Positions 35,752 through 45,235 of a DNA stretch of 64,000 bases are shown here, in pieces. Position 1 is the stretch's first letter; the number at the start of each line of letters is the position of its first letter. Origin of the DNA: Limosilactobacillus oris (GTDB taxonomy: Bacteria > Bacillota > Bacilli > Lactobacillales > Lactobacillaceae); the NCBI RefSeq assembly GCF_025311495.1, contig NZ_CP104398.1, positions 1,054,001-1,118,000 of the forward strand. Reading direction: 5' to 3'. Under the pieces are notes generated by a model that worked only from the letters and a program-made list of their open reading frames with translations, searched no databases and was not told the DNA's origin. Both the position numbers and the translations under genes were made by a program.

Positions 35752-38367
35752 CTAATCCTTCTTTGACTGAATACCGCCGTCATTTTCCATCTCATCCAAG
35801 AATTCCTGGTTCTTTTCCAACTTCGGGTTGATGTTGAAGAAGTGGTGATGAATACCGAGCATTCCGGCCAGCAACAAGAGGTTGAAAACGACCGCAATGC
35901 CGAGCAGGACCAGGTTGCAGAACAGGGCGTAGTGGGCACCGATTCCGCTACTGATGGACTGCCGTAAGCCCAGGATGGAGTAAGTCATTGGCAGGTACCA
36001 GTGGATGACGTTGTAGAACTTCATCGTTACTTCCATCGGGAAAGTCCCACCGGAACCACCAAGCTGCAGCATCAAGAGGACCATGGCGACGAACCGACCA
36101 GGGTTATCGAAGGTCATCGATAGGAACATCACGATCGCCATCGAGGCTAAACCGAAGCAGATGCTCGTGGCGAAGAGGGACGGGATATGGTCGGTCGTCA
36201 AACCACAGGCCAGCATGATGGCATCTTCAATTACCGCCATCAGGGTAACCGCCACGGCACCGACGAGGACCTTGCTTGCCCACCAGGCAACCGCCGAGTG
36301 GCCCTTTTCTGCCACCCGCCGAATTGGGTAGATGAAGTTGAAGACCAGGATCCCAACGTAGAGGGCCACGGACAGAACATATGGTGCCAGAGCGTGCCCA
36401 TAGTTTGGCACGTAACTGTAATTCTTGTGTTTGACAGTCGTTGGCTCAGCAAACATCTTCGCCGTCTTACCAGTTGGCTTGATGTTGTTAATGGCCTTGG
36501 CCCCCTTGCCTAACTGACTTGCCAGTTGACCGGCGCCTTGGTTAAGCTGGGTAATCCCGCTGACTAAGGCCGGTGAATTATCAGCCAGTTGCTGGGTCCC
36601 GGCAGCTAACTGGTTGATCCCGCTAATCAGACTTGGCACTTGTGCATTTAGCTGGGCCAATGCGCTGGCGAGCTGGCCGGCGCCGGAAATCAGAGCCGGA
36701 CTGTTGGCAACGAGCTGGTTGGCGCCCGCACCGGCCTGGGCAACCCCCGCCGTGTACTGGCCAATCCCGGCGTTCAGAGTATTAGCACCCGCCGCGGCGG
36801 TATCGACGCCGTTCGTGTACTGGTTGACCCCCGCGTTTAACTGATTAGCACCATTAGCTAACTGTTGAGTTGCACTCGTCAGTTGACCAGAAGCACTATT
36901 TAAAGCATTGCCAGTGTTGGTTTGCAAGGCCTGCAAACTATTTTGCAGCTTTTGGGCCGCTTGGGCAACGTTGACAGTGGCTTGACCACTTTGACTTTGG
37001 GCCTGCCTAACCGTGCTTTGCAGGTGTGAAATCTGATCTTGAACCGCACTAATTCGACTAACTAACTCACTATTATTTGACTGGTTAGTAGTAGTGGTAC
37101 TGCTTTGTCCACTCGGTGCAGCAGCGGCAGCACTAACCACGGCATCGATTTTGGCTTGGTCACTCGGATTTTGCGCCTTGACACCGCTCAGTGCCGTAGC
37201 AGCAGCCTTCAACTGCGAGTTGTCAGTACCAGCATTAGCGCTACGCGTCGTGGCTGTCGCTGGTGTTGCAGCAGCCTGTTTGACCCCATCCAGGGCAGTA
37301 TTAATTGCACTTAGGGCCCTGAAAAGCTGGTCAAGTTGCTGACTGCTTTGGGAGAGTGGCCGCAGGGCATTGGCCAATTCGTTCGCGTTGGCACTAATTT
37401 CCTGCGAACTAGCGGTCATCTGCCCCTGCAATTGTGGAATCAATCCCATAACGCGGTTGTTTAACTCTGTATTCCCCGCGGCCAATTGCCCAGCACCAGA
37501 GCGCAGGGCGGCTGAATTACCACTCAGCGTGTTCAGGCCACTAGCTAATTGGCCAGCACCGCCGCTAAGCTGGCCAGAATTAGCCTGGAGCAGGCCCAAA
37601 CCACTGGCCAACTGGCCGACACCACCAGTGTACTGCTGAATTCCGGCCGCCAGTTGGGAGCTTCCCGCTGCCAGCTGTTGGGCACCACTAGCCAACGGGG
37701 TTACGGCCACCTTCATCTGTTGGACACCGTTATTGACCTGGTAGACACCGGCAACATATTGGTTGACGCCGTCGCTCAGGGTCACAATCCCGTCGCTCAA
37801 TTGGTGGGCACCATCCGCAGCCTTAGTCATCCCCTTGCCAACAACGCCTAATTCCTTAAACATCGCCTTGGCGTAGGCCTGGGTCACCTGAGAACGAATG
37901 CTGGTGTTTAACCGGCTCGTCCCGATTTCCGTCATCACCTGACCGATGTAGTTCAAAGAACCGTTCGTTTCATAGTGCAGCTTCATCTGCTTCGGGTTCT
38001 TATCCATCACGGTCGTCGCGTTTTCAGAGAAGTTTTCGGGAATCGTGATTACGGCATAGTATTGCCGGTGGTGAAGACCGTAGTCGGCCTTCTTCTTGGA
38101 CACAATCTCCCACTTCATCTGGTGGTTCTTCCGCAGCTGGTCAACCGTTTGCTGACCAACCGCCATCTTCTTTCCCTGGTACTCCACCGGTACATCCCGG
38201 TTGACGACCGCAATCGGCAGGTCCTGGGTACTCCCGTACGGATCCCAAACTGATTTCAGGAAGAAGATACTGTACAGAAACGGTAACAGGCAAATTACAG
38301 AAATAGATAATAGCAAAATATGGTTATGAAAAAGATTCTGTACTTCTGCCTTGATCATCTTGATCAT
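35752..38367 (-). CDS. yhgE: YhgE/Pip family large membrane protein
   Basis: 871 aa. One N-terminal membrane helix (~18-38), an extracellular DPYGSTQDLPIAVVNRD domain, then ~450 residues of a repetitive region with recurring G-A-x-Q-L-A-x-G and NQ-rich heptads (codon repeats at ~36.5-37.8 kb), and five C-terminal helices with the ABC-2-like block. Homologues include lactococcal Pip (phage c2 receptor) and YhgE. It follows tetR by 27 bp; GAGGTGAGG precedes ATG. Confidence 0.9.
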   Translation of the reverse strand: MIKMIKAEVQNLFHNHILLLSISVICLLPFLYSIFFLKSVWDPYGSTQDLPIAVVNRDVPVEYQGKKMAVGQQTVDQLRKNHQMKWEIVSKKKADYGLHHRQYYAVITIPENFSENATTVMDKNPKQMKLHYETNGSLNYIGQVMTEIGTSRLNTSIRSQVTQAYAKAMFKELGVVGKGMTKAADGAHQLSDGIVTLSDGVNQYVAGVYQVNNGVQQMKVAVTPLASGAQQLAAGSSQLAAGIQQYTGGVGQLASGLGLLQANSGQLSGGAGQLASGLNTLSGNSAALRSGAGQLAAGNTELNNRVMGLIPQLQGQMTASSQEISANANELANALRPLSQSSQQLDQLFRALSAINTALDGVKQAAATPATATTRSANAGTDNSQLKAAATALSGVKAQNPSDQAKIDAVVSAAAAAPSGQSSTTTTNQSNNSELVSRISAVQDQISHLQSTVRQAQSQSGQATVNVAQAAQKLQNSLQALQTNTGNALNSASGQLTSATQQLANGANQLNAGVNQYTNGVDTAAAGANTLNAGIGQYTAGVAQAGAGANQLVANSPALISGAGQLASALAQLNAQVPSLISGINQLAAGTQQLADNSPALVSGITQLNQGAGQLASQLGKGAKAINNIKPTGKTAKMFAEPTTVKHKNYSYVPNYGHALAPYVLSVALYVGILVFNFIYPIRRVAEKGHSAVAWWASKVLVGAVAVTLMAVIEDAIMLACGLTTDHIPSLFATSICFGLASMAIVMFLSMTFDNPGRFVAMVLLMLQLGGSGGTFPMEVTMKFYNVIHWYLPMTYSILGLRQSISSGIGAHYALFCNLVLLGIAVVFNLLLLAGMLGIHHHFFNINPKLEKNQEFLDEMENDGGIQSKKD

Positions 38368-38394
38368 TTTCTTTCCTCACCTCATCTAATTAAC

Positions 38395-38934
38395 TTACTT
38401 TGCTGAAAGGGAAAGCACAGACTGCTTAGCAAAGTTAATGAACTCTTCCGTTGGCACATCGTAATTATTCTTTTGCCACCAATAGAAGGCCCCGATAATC
38501 GACCCGCTAAAAACGTAGGCCATCATTTCGGGATTGCTGGCCTGCTGTAAGGCCTTGATCACAGTGTCCTTCGTCCCGTGGTCCCGACGGTCAAGCAGCA
38601 CCTGGCTAAACACCTGCAGCATTTCCGTATACAGCGAGCTGTGGGAATTGCTGGATGCCAGGTGGCGAATCATATCCTTGTGTCCATCAATGTAGAGGAC
38701 AAATTGCTTAACGACGTCCTCCTCTGATTCACCGGAGTCGGCAATTTGACTGATTTGTGCATCCATCGTCTGCTCCAGCAAATCGTACTTATCATTAAAG
38801 TAACGGTAAAAGCTGCTCCGGTGCAGTAGCGCCTCGTTGCAGATCTGGTCAACCGTCAAGTGGTCAAAGGAATTCGTCTCCAAGAGCGTTAACAAAGCAT
38901 TCTGGAAATCCCGAACGGTCCGTGTCACGCGCAT
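38395..38934 (-). CDS. TetR/AcrR family regulator
   Basis: 179 aa. N-terminal HTH: FQNALLTLLETNSFDHLTVDQICNEALLHRSSFYRYFNDKYDLLEQ, in the atypical TetR group often found with YhgE/Pip or exporters. GGAGGTG before ATG. It is first in a two-gene unit with yhgE and is likely autorepressing through the dyads upstream. Confidence 0.88.
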   Translation of the reverse strand: MRVTRTVRDFQNALLTLLETNSFDHLTVDQICNEALLHRSSFYRYFNDKYDLLEQTMDAQISQIADSGESEEDVVKQFVLYIDGHKDMIRHLASSNSHSSLYTEMLQVFSQVLLDRRDHGTKDTVIKALQQASNPEMMAYVFSGSIIGAFYWWQKNNYDVPTEEFINFAKQSVLSLSAK

Positions 38935-38972
38935 ACGTTCACCTCCCCCTGTAGCATTTCAATAAAGAACAG

Positions 38973-39017
38973 TGTATACCGTACGTTAGCAAGACAACAG
39001 AATTAATCGGGTATACA
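38973..39017. promoter_or_regulatory. inverted pair of GTATAC-core sites, probable TetR operator
   Basis: TGTATACC (38973-38980) and GGTATACA (39010-39017) are exact inverted copies, each with a palindromic core, centred 37 bp apart upstream of tetR. The 38935-39249 gap otherwise holds an extended -10 (TGCTACAAT near 39118-39126) that may serve galM. Confidence 0.45.
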
Positions 39018-39132
39018 AGTACCATCATAATACAAATCAACGAAAATGTTCCAGAAAAGTCACCACCGGTTGACATACCAAGAATTTTCTGTCAAAATAC
39101 GGCACCCCTCCGGCAATATGCTACAATTTAAC

Positions 39133-39232
39133 TGAGAGTGGGACGACGCGCAGCAAGATAACTTAACTTGTCAGCCAGCTGCTGCACTGTTGCATTTCCA
39201 TTTTAAAAATTAGTGAAGAATTTCCAACTTCT
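39133..39232. repeat. degenerate dispersed repeat, copy 4
   Basis: GAGAGTGGGACGACGCGCAGC...GTCAGCCAGCTGCTGCACTGTTGCATTT...AATTTCCAAC follows the order of copies 1 and 3 but lacks the strong dyad and is ~70% similar by eye. It lies just before the galM ribosome site. Confidence 0.5.
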
Positions 39233-39249
39233 TCCAGGAGGCGCTTATC

Positions 39250-40302
39250 GTGAAGGTTGAAAATGTAAAGTTCGGCAGCTATGAGGACCGTGACGTGATT
39301 AAGTACACACTGACTAATGACAACGGCGTTAGTATCAGCGTACTCAACTTCGCCGGAGTTTGGCAGGCCTACATGGTTCCCAATGACGAGGGCGGACAGG
39401 TCAACCTGCTGCTCGGTGCCGACAACATCGAAGCCTATGTCAACCCTAATAACGCACCGCTGTATGTCGGTCGGATTGTTGGCCGTTTCGGCGGGCGAAT
39501 TGCCAAGGGCCAGTTTGCCATTGACGGTAACAGCTACCAGATTCCCGCTAACGAGGGCGATAATAGTCTGCACGGTGGCGCGAATGGCCTTAGCCAGCAG
39601 TTCTACGACGTCACGACTAGTCAAGATCAAGAAAAACTGCAGGTAATTTTGACGACCACCATTGGCACGGCAGTCGACCAGTTACCCGGTAACGAGACCA
39701 TTAAAATCACCTACACCCTGGACAATGATAACGGGGTCACGATTGACTTTGATGGTCAAACCGACGCTAAGACCCTCTTTAACCCTACAACCCATGCCTA
39801 CTGGAACCTTTCCGGCGAAGCAAAGACCATTCAAGGGCACGTGTTGACGTTAAATTCGACCTACCACCTGGAGCTAGATGATGAGAAAATTCCCACCGGC
39901 CGGAAACTTTCCAACAAGAACACCCCGTTTGACTTCTCCCACCCGACCGTCATGGGGACGGCCTTACAAGAAATGCAAGAACAACACGTGCCAGAAGGCG
40001 GATTCGATGATATCTTCGTCGTCCTCCCTAGCAACCGGCTGGCCCACGAGCCAGTGGCAACCTTGATGGACGCCGCTTCGGGCCGGAAAATTAAAATGTA
40101 TTCCGACCGCAACGGCCTCGTCGTGTACACTGCCAATGGGCAGCACGCGGATGGCTTCAACCGTCCCGCTGGACAATGGTTTGCCATGGCGATGGAGGGG
40201 CAGACCCTTCCTGACACACCGCACCACCCACAGTTCGGTGACATCTCCCTGCGGCCGGGTTACCCGCAACACTACCAAATTCACTATGACTACTTCGCTT
40301 AA
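39250..40302 (+). CDS. galM: aldose 1-epimerase (galactose mutarotase)
   Basis: 350 aa from a GTG start with CCAGGAGG upstream. It has GRFGGRIAKGQF, catalytic His motifs NSLHGGANG and THAYWNLSG, and the C-terminal Glu region (MAMEGQTLPDTPHHP). It interconverts alpha and beta anomers of aldoses. No other Leloir genes are adjacent. Confidence 0.93.
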   Translation: MKVENVKFGSYEDRDVIKYTLTNDNGVSISVLNFAGVWQAYMVPNDEGGQVNLLLGADNIEAYVNPNNAPLYVGRIVGRFGGRIAKGQFAIDGNSYQIPANEGDNSLHGGANGLSQQFYDVTTSQDQEKLQVILTTTIGTAVDQLPGNETIKITYTLDNDNGVTIDFDGQTDAKTLFNPTTHAYWNLSGEAKTIQGHVLTLNSTYHLELDDEKIPTGRKLSNKNTPFDFSHPTVMGTALQEMQEQHVPEGGFDDIFVVLPSNRLAHEPVATLMDAASGRKIKMYSDRNGLVVYTANGQHADGFNRPAGQWFAMAMEGQTLPDTPHHPQFGDISLRPGYPQHYQIHYDYFA

Positions 40303-40323
40303 TACGGAATTGGAGGTTATCTT

Positions 40324-40560
40324 ATGCAGAAAAAACTAACTAAGTCCAAGGACAAAGTCTTTCTCGGGGTCTGTGGCGGTATTGCCGACTACCTCGGTGT
40401 TGACCCGACAATGATCCGGCTGATTGCGGTCGTCCTGATTGCCTGCACCGGTTTCTTCCCGTTGACCATCATTTACCTAGTGGCAGCGGTCATCATGCCA
40501 GATTACCAGGAAGCAAGCAGCCATAATGATCCAGTTGACGGCGAATTTAAGGAAAAGTAG
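40324..40560 (+). CDS. PspC-domain membrane protein
   Basis: 78 aa. PspC core KDKVFLGVCGGIADYLGVDPTMIRL, then one strongly hydrophobic segment (AVVLIACTGFFPLTIIYLVAAVIM) and an acidic tail. It is 21 bp after galM. Family members act in envelope-stress sensing in other bacteria; no partner is nearby. Confidence 0.88.
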   Translation: MQKKLTKSKDKVFLGVCGGIADYLGVDPTMIRLIAVVLIACTGFFPLTIIYLVAAVIMPDYQEASSHNDPVDGEFKEK

Positions 40561-40639
40561 CCTCAGTAATGCTAGTGCTGCCGTTTCGACATTAACCTAA
40601 TTAGGCAATCTTGAGCTAATATTTTAAGCGTGATGAAAA

Positions 40640-40681
40640 GGGAGCGGAACAGTTGTCAGATTTGACTTCTGTTTCGCTCCC
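40640..40681 (+). terminator. terminator after pspC
   Basis: GGGAGCGGAACAG / CTGTTTCGCTCCC with one mismatch and a 16-nt loop, followed by TAATTTC. Confidence 0.65.
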
Positions 40682-40713
40682 TAATTTCTATGGCGCTTCA
40701 GTTATCTAGTTTC

Positions 40714-42192
40714 CTAATTTTTCCGCTTCAACCCGGCCAAACCAAAGGAAGTTAATAGCGCTAACGTACCTAAAGCAATTAGCGAACGGTCATTCTGGGC
40801 TCCGGTTTGCGGCAATTGAGCAGTTGCTGATGAATTCTTATTCTGGCTTAGCTTGCCGTTAGTCTGGCTGGTCGACTTCGTTGAAGTGGCAGTCGAGCCT
40901 TGATTGCCATTTGTCCCTTTAGGAACAGCAACCTGGTTCTTAGTGTAGGTAACCGTCTTTTCAATATCAGTACTATTACCGTCAGCCGGCAGAGATTCTA
41001 TTTGAGCTTGGTCAGGCGTGTACTCAGCAATCACCGGGCTAGTGACTGCTGGGAAGGTCGCAGTGGACCAAGGACCCCAGGTAATTTCTCCCGTGACCTC
41101 ATCTTTTGAACCAGTCCGTGTGAGCGTGACGGTTTCAACGTGATCAGCCTGTGCCTTGCTCCCATCGCTGTAAACATAATGAATCGTCTCTGTCCGCACT
41201 TGTTGGTCGCTCACTTCTGACCGCCTGTGCTTTAAGTGCACGATGACATCCTGGTTATCAGCGGCCTTAAAAGTGTACGAATCCTGCTTCCCGCTGACAT
41301 ACTCGTAGTGATCTGGAATCGTGTATGTCAGACTTACCTTGTGATTAGTCAGCCCATTCACTGGGACTAATTCACCTACTTGCTTCCCATCTTCATCATC
41401 ATCCACGTATTTAATATTAATCTTTTGCGGATCTGGTTCGTAGTAAACATTGACCACAATTGAAGTATCCAGGTTTGGATCCGGGCGATAACCAGGAACG
41501 TAGTTTGAAACAATCCGTATTATTTCATGCCCATGAGGAGTAGAATCCTGTTCCACTTCAAGCAAAACATGATAACCAGGAACTGTTGGCACTACAGTTG
41601 GCAGCATATCAGTTGGCTCATAGCCAACCGTTTGAAAAGGAGTTAGCGAAGTGACTTGACCATCAACGGTAATCGTCGTGCTCCCATCAGCTTCAACATG
41701 AATTTGGCTGTCAGTTAACCCAGAATTGACCGCTTTGATGTTAGCGATGATTGTGGCAATTTGGCTGTCATTCAATGGCATTATGTTAGCCCCAACCAAA
41801 ATTGGGTCTACTTTAGCAATATTCACGTTGATGGTTTGGGTAGGAGCGGACGGAGCAGCTCGCCCCCTACTTGTAACATTATTAGTCACGGGAGCTGTCT
41901 GATTATCATTGCTAATGTTATTTGTAGTAGGTCCATTTGACGGTGCAGAGTTATCCTGAACGGTGGTTGGGTTACTATTGGCCGCCTTATTTTCTGTAGG
42001 AGCAACTTGACTAGCTTCGCCACTAGCTACCGTGCTGCTATCAGTATCAGCATAGGCGTTGCCTTCCCCAACTAAAAATAGTGTTCCTAATAAGACTGAT
42101 GCGACCCCGATGCTTAACTTCCGAAGGACAAATTTCTATTTTCTTTGTCCACGTTGGCAAGCATTCATTAGGTAGTTTTTCTTTGAAATCAT
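40714..42192 (-). pseudogene. YSIRK/LPXTG Mub-like adhesin with an amber codon in the signal peptide
   Basis: ATG 42192 (GGAGGAG upstream) reads MISKKNYLMNACQRGQRK and then TAG at 42138-42136, followed in the same frame by KFVLRKLSIGVASVLLGTLF, a YSIRK-type signal peptide ending N-A-Y-A-D. The rest (~470 aa) is open: an Asn/Thr/Ser-rich stretch, two Mub-like modules (INIKYVDDDEDGKQV; RTETIHYVYSDGSKAQ), a wall spanner, LPQTGAQNDRS, hydrophobic segment and KRKN. No ATG, GTG or TTG after the TAG would keep the signal peptide. Only readthrough would allow export. Confidence 0.82.
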
Positions 42193-42303
42193 GATTAATT
42201 CAACTCCTCCTCAATTTATTTTTATTTTCAATTGTAACATTTATATTTATCTAATGATAGTCATTGCAGATTTTATCTCAGCCTTTCACGCCCTCAAATA
42301 AAA

Positions 42304-42349
42304 ATCACCATCCATAAAGCAATAATCTCCCTACTTTACGGATGGTGAA
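42304..42349 (-). terminator. terminator after the FAD-linked oxidase
   Basis: ATCACCATCCATAAAG / CTTTACGGATGGTGAAT, ~15 bp with one mismatch, followed on the minus strand by TTTTTATTT. Confidence 0.7.
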
Positions 42350-42417
42350 TTCCAGATTCAAATGTAAGTGGCGAAAATTTTCTGCCTTAGCACTGTAACT
42401 AGCGTGTCCAGCCACTA

Positions 42418-43812
42418 CTAGTTGATTTTTCTCTTAGGATTAAGCAAATTCATCGGGTCAAATAGGGCTTTTACCTGGTGTTGGAGATAGTCAACATCGG
42501 CACCCAGTTCGACATTATTCCATTGGTTTTTGAGCATTCCGACTGAATGTTCCCCAGAAATTGTCCCCCCTAGTTCTAAGGCCTTATTAAAGAGCTTTCT
42601 AAGTGCTAGGGTTACCCCTTCCGGAGTTTCCTTAATATCCTGACTCCAAGTTAATGTTGGGTGAATATTACCGTCTCCCGCATGCCCAGCAGTGAAAATC
42701 TGGATACCCGTTTCTTCACTAACTTGTTGGATATAGGCAACCAGCTCCGCTAATTTAGAAGTTGGGACGGCCATGTCTTCCATCACGGCATTTCGACCAG
42801 TGAAGATGGCTAGCAGCATTGCTTGCCGCAGTTCAATAATCGCGGCCTGTTCATCTTCGTCACTTGTCATTTTCACGTTGCTTGCCTGGTAACGCGTCAG
42901 AATCTTTTCGACCGTAGGCACTGTCAGATCATTAATCATATCAATTTTAAAAATCAGCGCCGCCCCAGCAGCTTGCGAATAAGTCGTTTGTTTAAACTGA
43001 TCAATCGCCTGCAAAGTATTGCTGTCCATTGCTTCCAACATTGATGGGTATAGGCCCGCCATCCGTAAGTCAGTAGTTGCTTTGGCTAAGGTTGGCATAT
43101 CCTTGAAAAAGGCCATCCCCATTAATGATTTACCTAATGGTAACGGCATTAATTTCACCGTGGCTTCCACAATCACACCGAGGGTCCCTTCAGAGCCAAT
43201 AAATAATTGCGTAAGGTTATAGCCAAAGGCCTGCTTACTGGTTTTGCCACCGAGGTCAAGGACCCGGCCATCAGCCAGGACGACTTTTAAGCCAAGGACA
43301 TTGTCACGGGTGGAACCATAACGAACGCCACTTAACCCACCGGCATTAGTCCCGATATTACCGCCAATTCCGGAAAATGGTTTTGAGGCTGGGTCCGGTG
43401 CGTAGAAAAGCCCATGTTTCCGGGCTTCCTTATCTAATTCACCGTTGATCACCCCGGGTTCAACCACAGCGTAGCCGTCCTCAACGTTAAGGCTTAAAAT
43501 TTTATCCATGGCAGCCGTCGATAAGATGATGCCACCATTGACCGCATCCGCACCAATGACCGTTGAAGTAAAGCGGTTTTGAGTAACTACTGGGAGGTGG
43601 AATTTACGGGCAGTCTTTAACGTGCCCTGGACATCAGCGATACTCTTTGCTTCCACATAAGCGATTGCCGGTTGATGGTCCCCGGCCAACTTACTACTAT
43701 ATGACTGACTTTGTAAGGTTGTCGGATCATTTTTTACTTGGCCATCTTTAACCACTGTCTTTAGAAAGTTAATAATATCTGCTTGATCAAAAGCTGAAAA
43801 TTGAGTTTCCAT
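42418..43812 (-). CDS. FAD-linked oxidase (GlcD / D-lactate dehydrogenase type)
   Basis: 464 aa. N-terminal PCMH FAD-binding domain (PVVTQNRFTSTVIGADAV; GGNIGTNAGGLSGVRYGSTRDNVLGL) and C-terminal cap with AGHAGDGNIHPT and SGEHSVGMLKN. Family members oxidise glycolate, D-lactate or D-2-hydroxy acids. GGAGG precedes ATG. It is monocistronic, so the substrate is not set by context; D-2-hydroxy acid is the safest statement. Confidence 0.9.
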   Translation of the reverse strand: METQFSAFDQADIINFLKTVVKDGQVKNDPTTLQSQSYSSKLAGDHQPAIAYVEAKSIADVQGTLKTARKFHLPVVTQNRFTSTVIGADAVNGGIILSTAAMDKILSLNVEDGYAVVEPGVINGELDKEARKHGLFYAPDPASKPFSGIGGNIGTNAGGLSGVRYGSTRDNVLGLKVVLADGRVLDLGGKTSKQAFGYNLTQLFIGSEGTLGVIVEATVKLMPLPLGKSLMGMAFFKDMPTLAKATTDLRMAGLYPSMLEAMDSNTLQAIDQFKQTTYSQAAGAALIFKIDMINDLTVPTVEKILTRYQASNVKMTSDEDEQAAIIELRQAMLLAIFTGRNAVMEDMAVPTSKLAELVAYIQQVSEETGIQIFTAGHAGDGNIHPTLTWSQDIKETPEGVTLALRKLFNKALELGGTISGEHSVGMLKNQWNNVELGADVDYLQHQVKALFDPMNLLNPKRKIN

Positions 43813-44078
43813 ATTAATTCCTCCCTATCAAAGCTAAAATTTTAATCATCTTTACTAACTTTTAGTAAGCTGTTACCATCAATATAATCTTTACTTTCTA
43901 AAAAGTCAAACTAAGTTGGCTTAGCCTTTGATTTGATAATATTTTCCCCCGTTGACTAACTGAGCCAGGATAGGCTAGTCACCCATATTAATTTTTTGTC
44001 TTTCGTAAAATAATCGTGATCGTGCGGTAAATCAACTACGGGCTACCTTGACGGAGTGTTTGCCCCTCCCACCACTCT

Positions 44079-44126
44079 TGAAAATATATCAAAGATGGAA
44101 TATAATATATTTCGATTTTGATATAT
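44079..44126 (+). promoter_or_regulatory. promoter with overlapping ArsR-type operator
   Basis: TTGAAA (44079-44084), 16 nt, TATAAT (44101-44106). An inverted repeat ATATATCAAA (44084-44093) / TTTGATATAT (44117-44126) brackets the -10, the usual place for an ArsR/SmtB operator. Nothing else is identified in the 43813-44078 gap. Confidence 0.75.
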
Positions 44127-44140
44127 ATGGAGATGACCAT

Positions 44141-44704
44141 ATGAATTGGCTTGTTTTTGCAATTACTTTTATTGGGGTCAACCTTGACTTCTTTTTTATT
44201 CTCTTATTCTTGCTAAAAAAATACAAAGTACGTGATGTTATTTTAGGCTATGTCACTGGGGTGCTGATCTTAGTAGCGGCTAGCTTCTTTCTTGGAAAAA
44301 TCCTGGCAATTTTTATGCCAGAGTGGCTCCTAGGAATCTTAGGTTTCCTCCCAATTTGGATGGCAATCCATGATAATGATGAGGAGGCCAACCAAACAGA
44401 GAAGGCATCACCAATCTTAACTGTCTTGATTACTTACCTAGCCGTTTGTGCTGGGTGCAATTTGTCAATTTTATTACCAATTTTGATTGGTGTAAGTCTC
44501 ATCCACTTTGGTGAAGTCCTGCTATTTGTAATTGTCTTTACCACTATTATTGTCCTCCTCCTTAAAGGAATTGGTGAGATTCCAATCGTAAATAACTTTA
44601 TGTCTAAATATAGTGAAATTTCAACTAAGATTGTTTATATTGGAGTGGGGCTCTATGTCGTTTGGGATAGCGGCCTAATCTCCCACCTAATTGGGTTATT
44701 ATAA
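44141..44704 (+). CDS. CadD-like metal-resistance membrane protein
   Basis: 187 aa from MNWLVFAITF (GGAGATG 7 nt upstream; the ATG at 44048 lies before the promoter). Five or six helices with the CadD layout: ITFIGVNLDFFFILLFLL (usually NIDDIF) and VCAGCNLSILLPI (usually GGDNIGVYIP), so the ion-related motifs are altered. A Cys pair (CAGC) sits in helix 4. It is followed by an ArsR gene, as in staphylococcal cadDX. Metal specificity may differ from cadmium. Confidence 0.82.
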   Translation: MNWLVFAITFIGVNLDFFFILLFLLKKYKVRDVILGYVTGVLILVAASFFLGKILAIFMPEWLLGILGFLPIWMAIHDNDEEANQTEKASPILTVLITYLAVCAGCNLSILLPILIGVSLIHFGEVLLFVIVFTTIIVLLLKGIGEIPIVNNFMSKYSEISTKIVYIGVGLYVVWDSGLISHLIGLL

Positions 44705-44715
44705 GGAAAATCACT

Positions 44716-45045
44716 ATGGATACTTCAGACAATCTAATCAATGAAGCGGCTAAGATATACAAGGTACTAAGTAATCCCACTCGGATAAAAATTCTATATT
44801 TCCTGCGCTATCAGGAAATTGATATTCAAGTTAATGATATTGTCACACAACTCAAAATCGCCCAGCCGGTAATCTCAAAACAGCTGGGAATCCTGCGGCG
44901 TTATCAACTAGTGCGTAACCGTAAAGAAGGTAATAAGGTCTTTTATATTCTTGATGACCCGCACGTAGTCGAAATGGTTGATGACATGCTTAACCACGTC
45001 AAGCACGAAATCAAGGGGTTGCCTCACCCGAAAAATTTATATTAG
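44716..45045 (+). CDS. ArsR/SmtB metal sensor with an alpha-5 site
   Basis: 109 aa winged helix (SNPTRIKILYFL; IAQPVISKQLGILRRYQLV). It has no Cys at all, so the CadC/ArsR thiolate site is absent. The C-terminal helix has D-P-H-x10-H-V-K-H, the alpha-5 ligand pattern of SmtB/CzrA zinc and cobalt sensors. It is 11 bp after the CadD-like gene with the operator at the shared promoter, so it should repress this operon until metal binds. Confidence 0.88.
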   Translation: MDTSDNLINEAAKIYKVLSNPTRIKILYFLRYQEIDIQVNDIVTQLKIAQPVISKQLGILRRYQLVRNRKEGNKVFYILDDPHVVEMVDDMLNHVKHEIKGLPHPKNLY

Positions 45046-45060
45046 CCACTGCTTAACAAC

Positions 45061-45105
45061 AAAAGCACTCTCCATCAACCCAACTAGGCTCACGGAGAGT
45101 GCTTT
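45061..45105 (+). terminator. terminator after arsR
   Basis: AAAAGCACTCTCC / GGAGAGTGCTTTA with a 20-nt loop, followed by ATTATC. Confidence 0.7.
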
Positions 45106-45129
45106 AATTATCATTGAATACAAAATTGG

Positions 45130-45172
45130 CCGGCCAAACACTGACTTACCAATGTTCGGTCGGCCAACTACT
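45130..45172 (-). terminator. GC-rich hairpin after the membrane protein gene
   Basis: TTGGCCGGCC...TGTTCGGTCGGCCAA, an imperfect 12-15 bp stem. On the minus strand it is followed by AATTTTG. It likely ends the leftward nudix-to-membrane-protein run. Confidence 0.45.
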
Positions 45173-45235
45173 ATGCTGGGAAACCATTAGCTAGCAAGTA
45201 GTTACGCGGTTAGGTTAATTCCCCGCTTTTTTAGC

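Noticed and set aside
36500-37800. Repetitive tract in yhgE as a satellite repeat
   Set aside because: It encodes the G-A-x-Q-L-A-x-G heptads normal for YhgE/Pip proteins and stays in frame.
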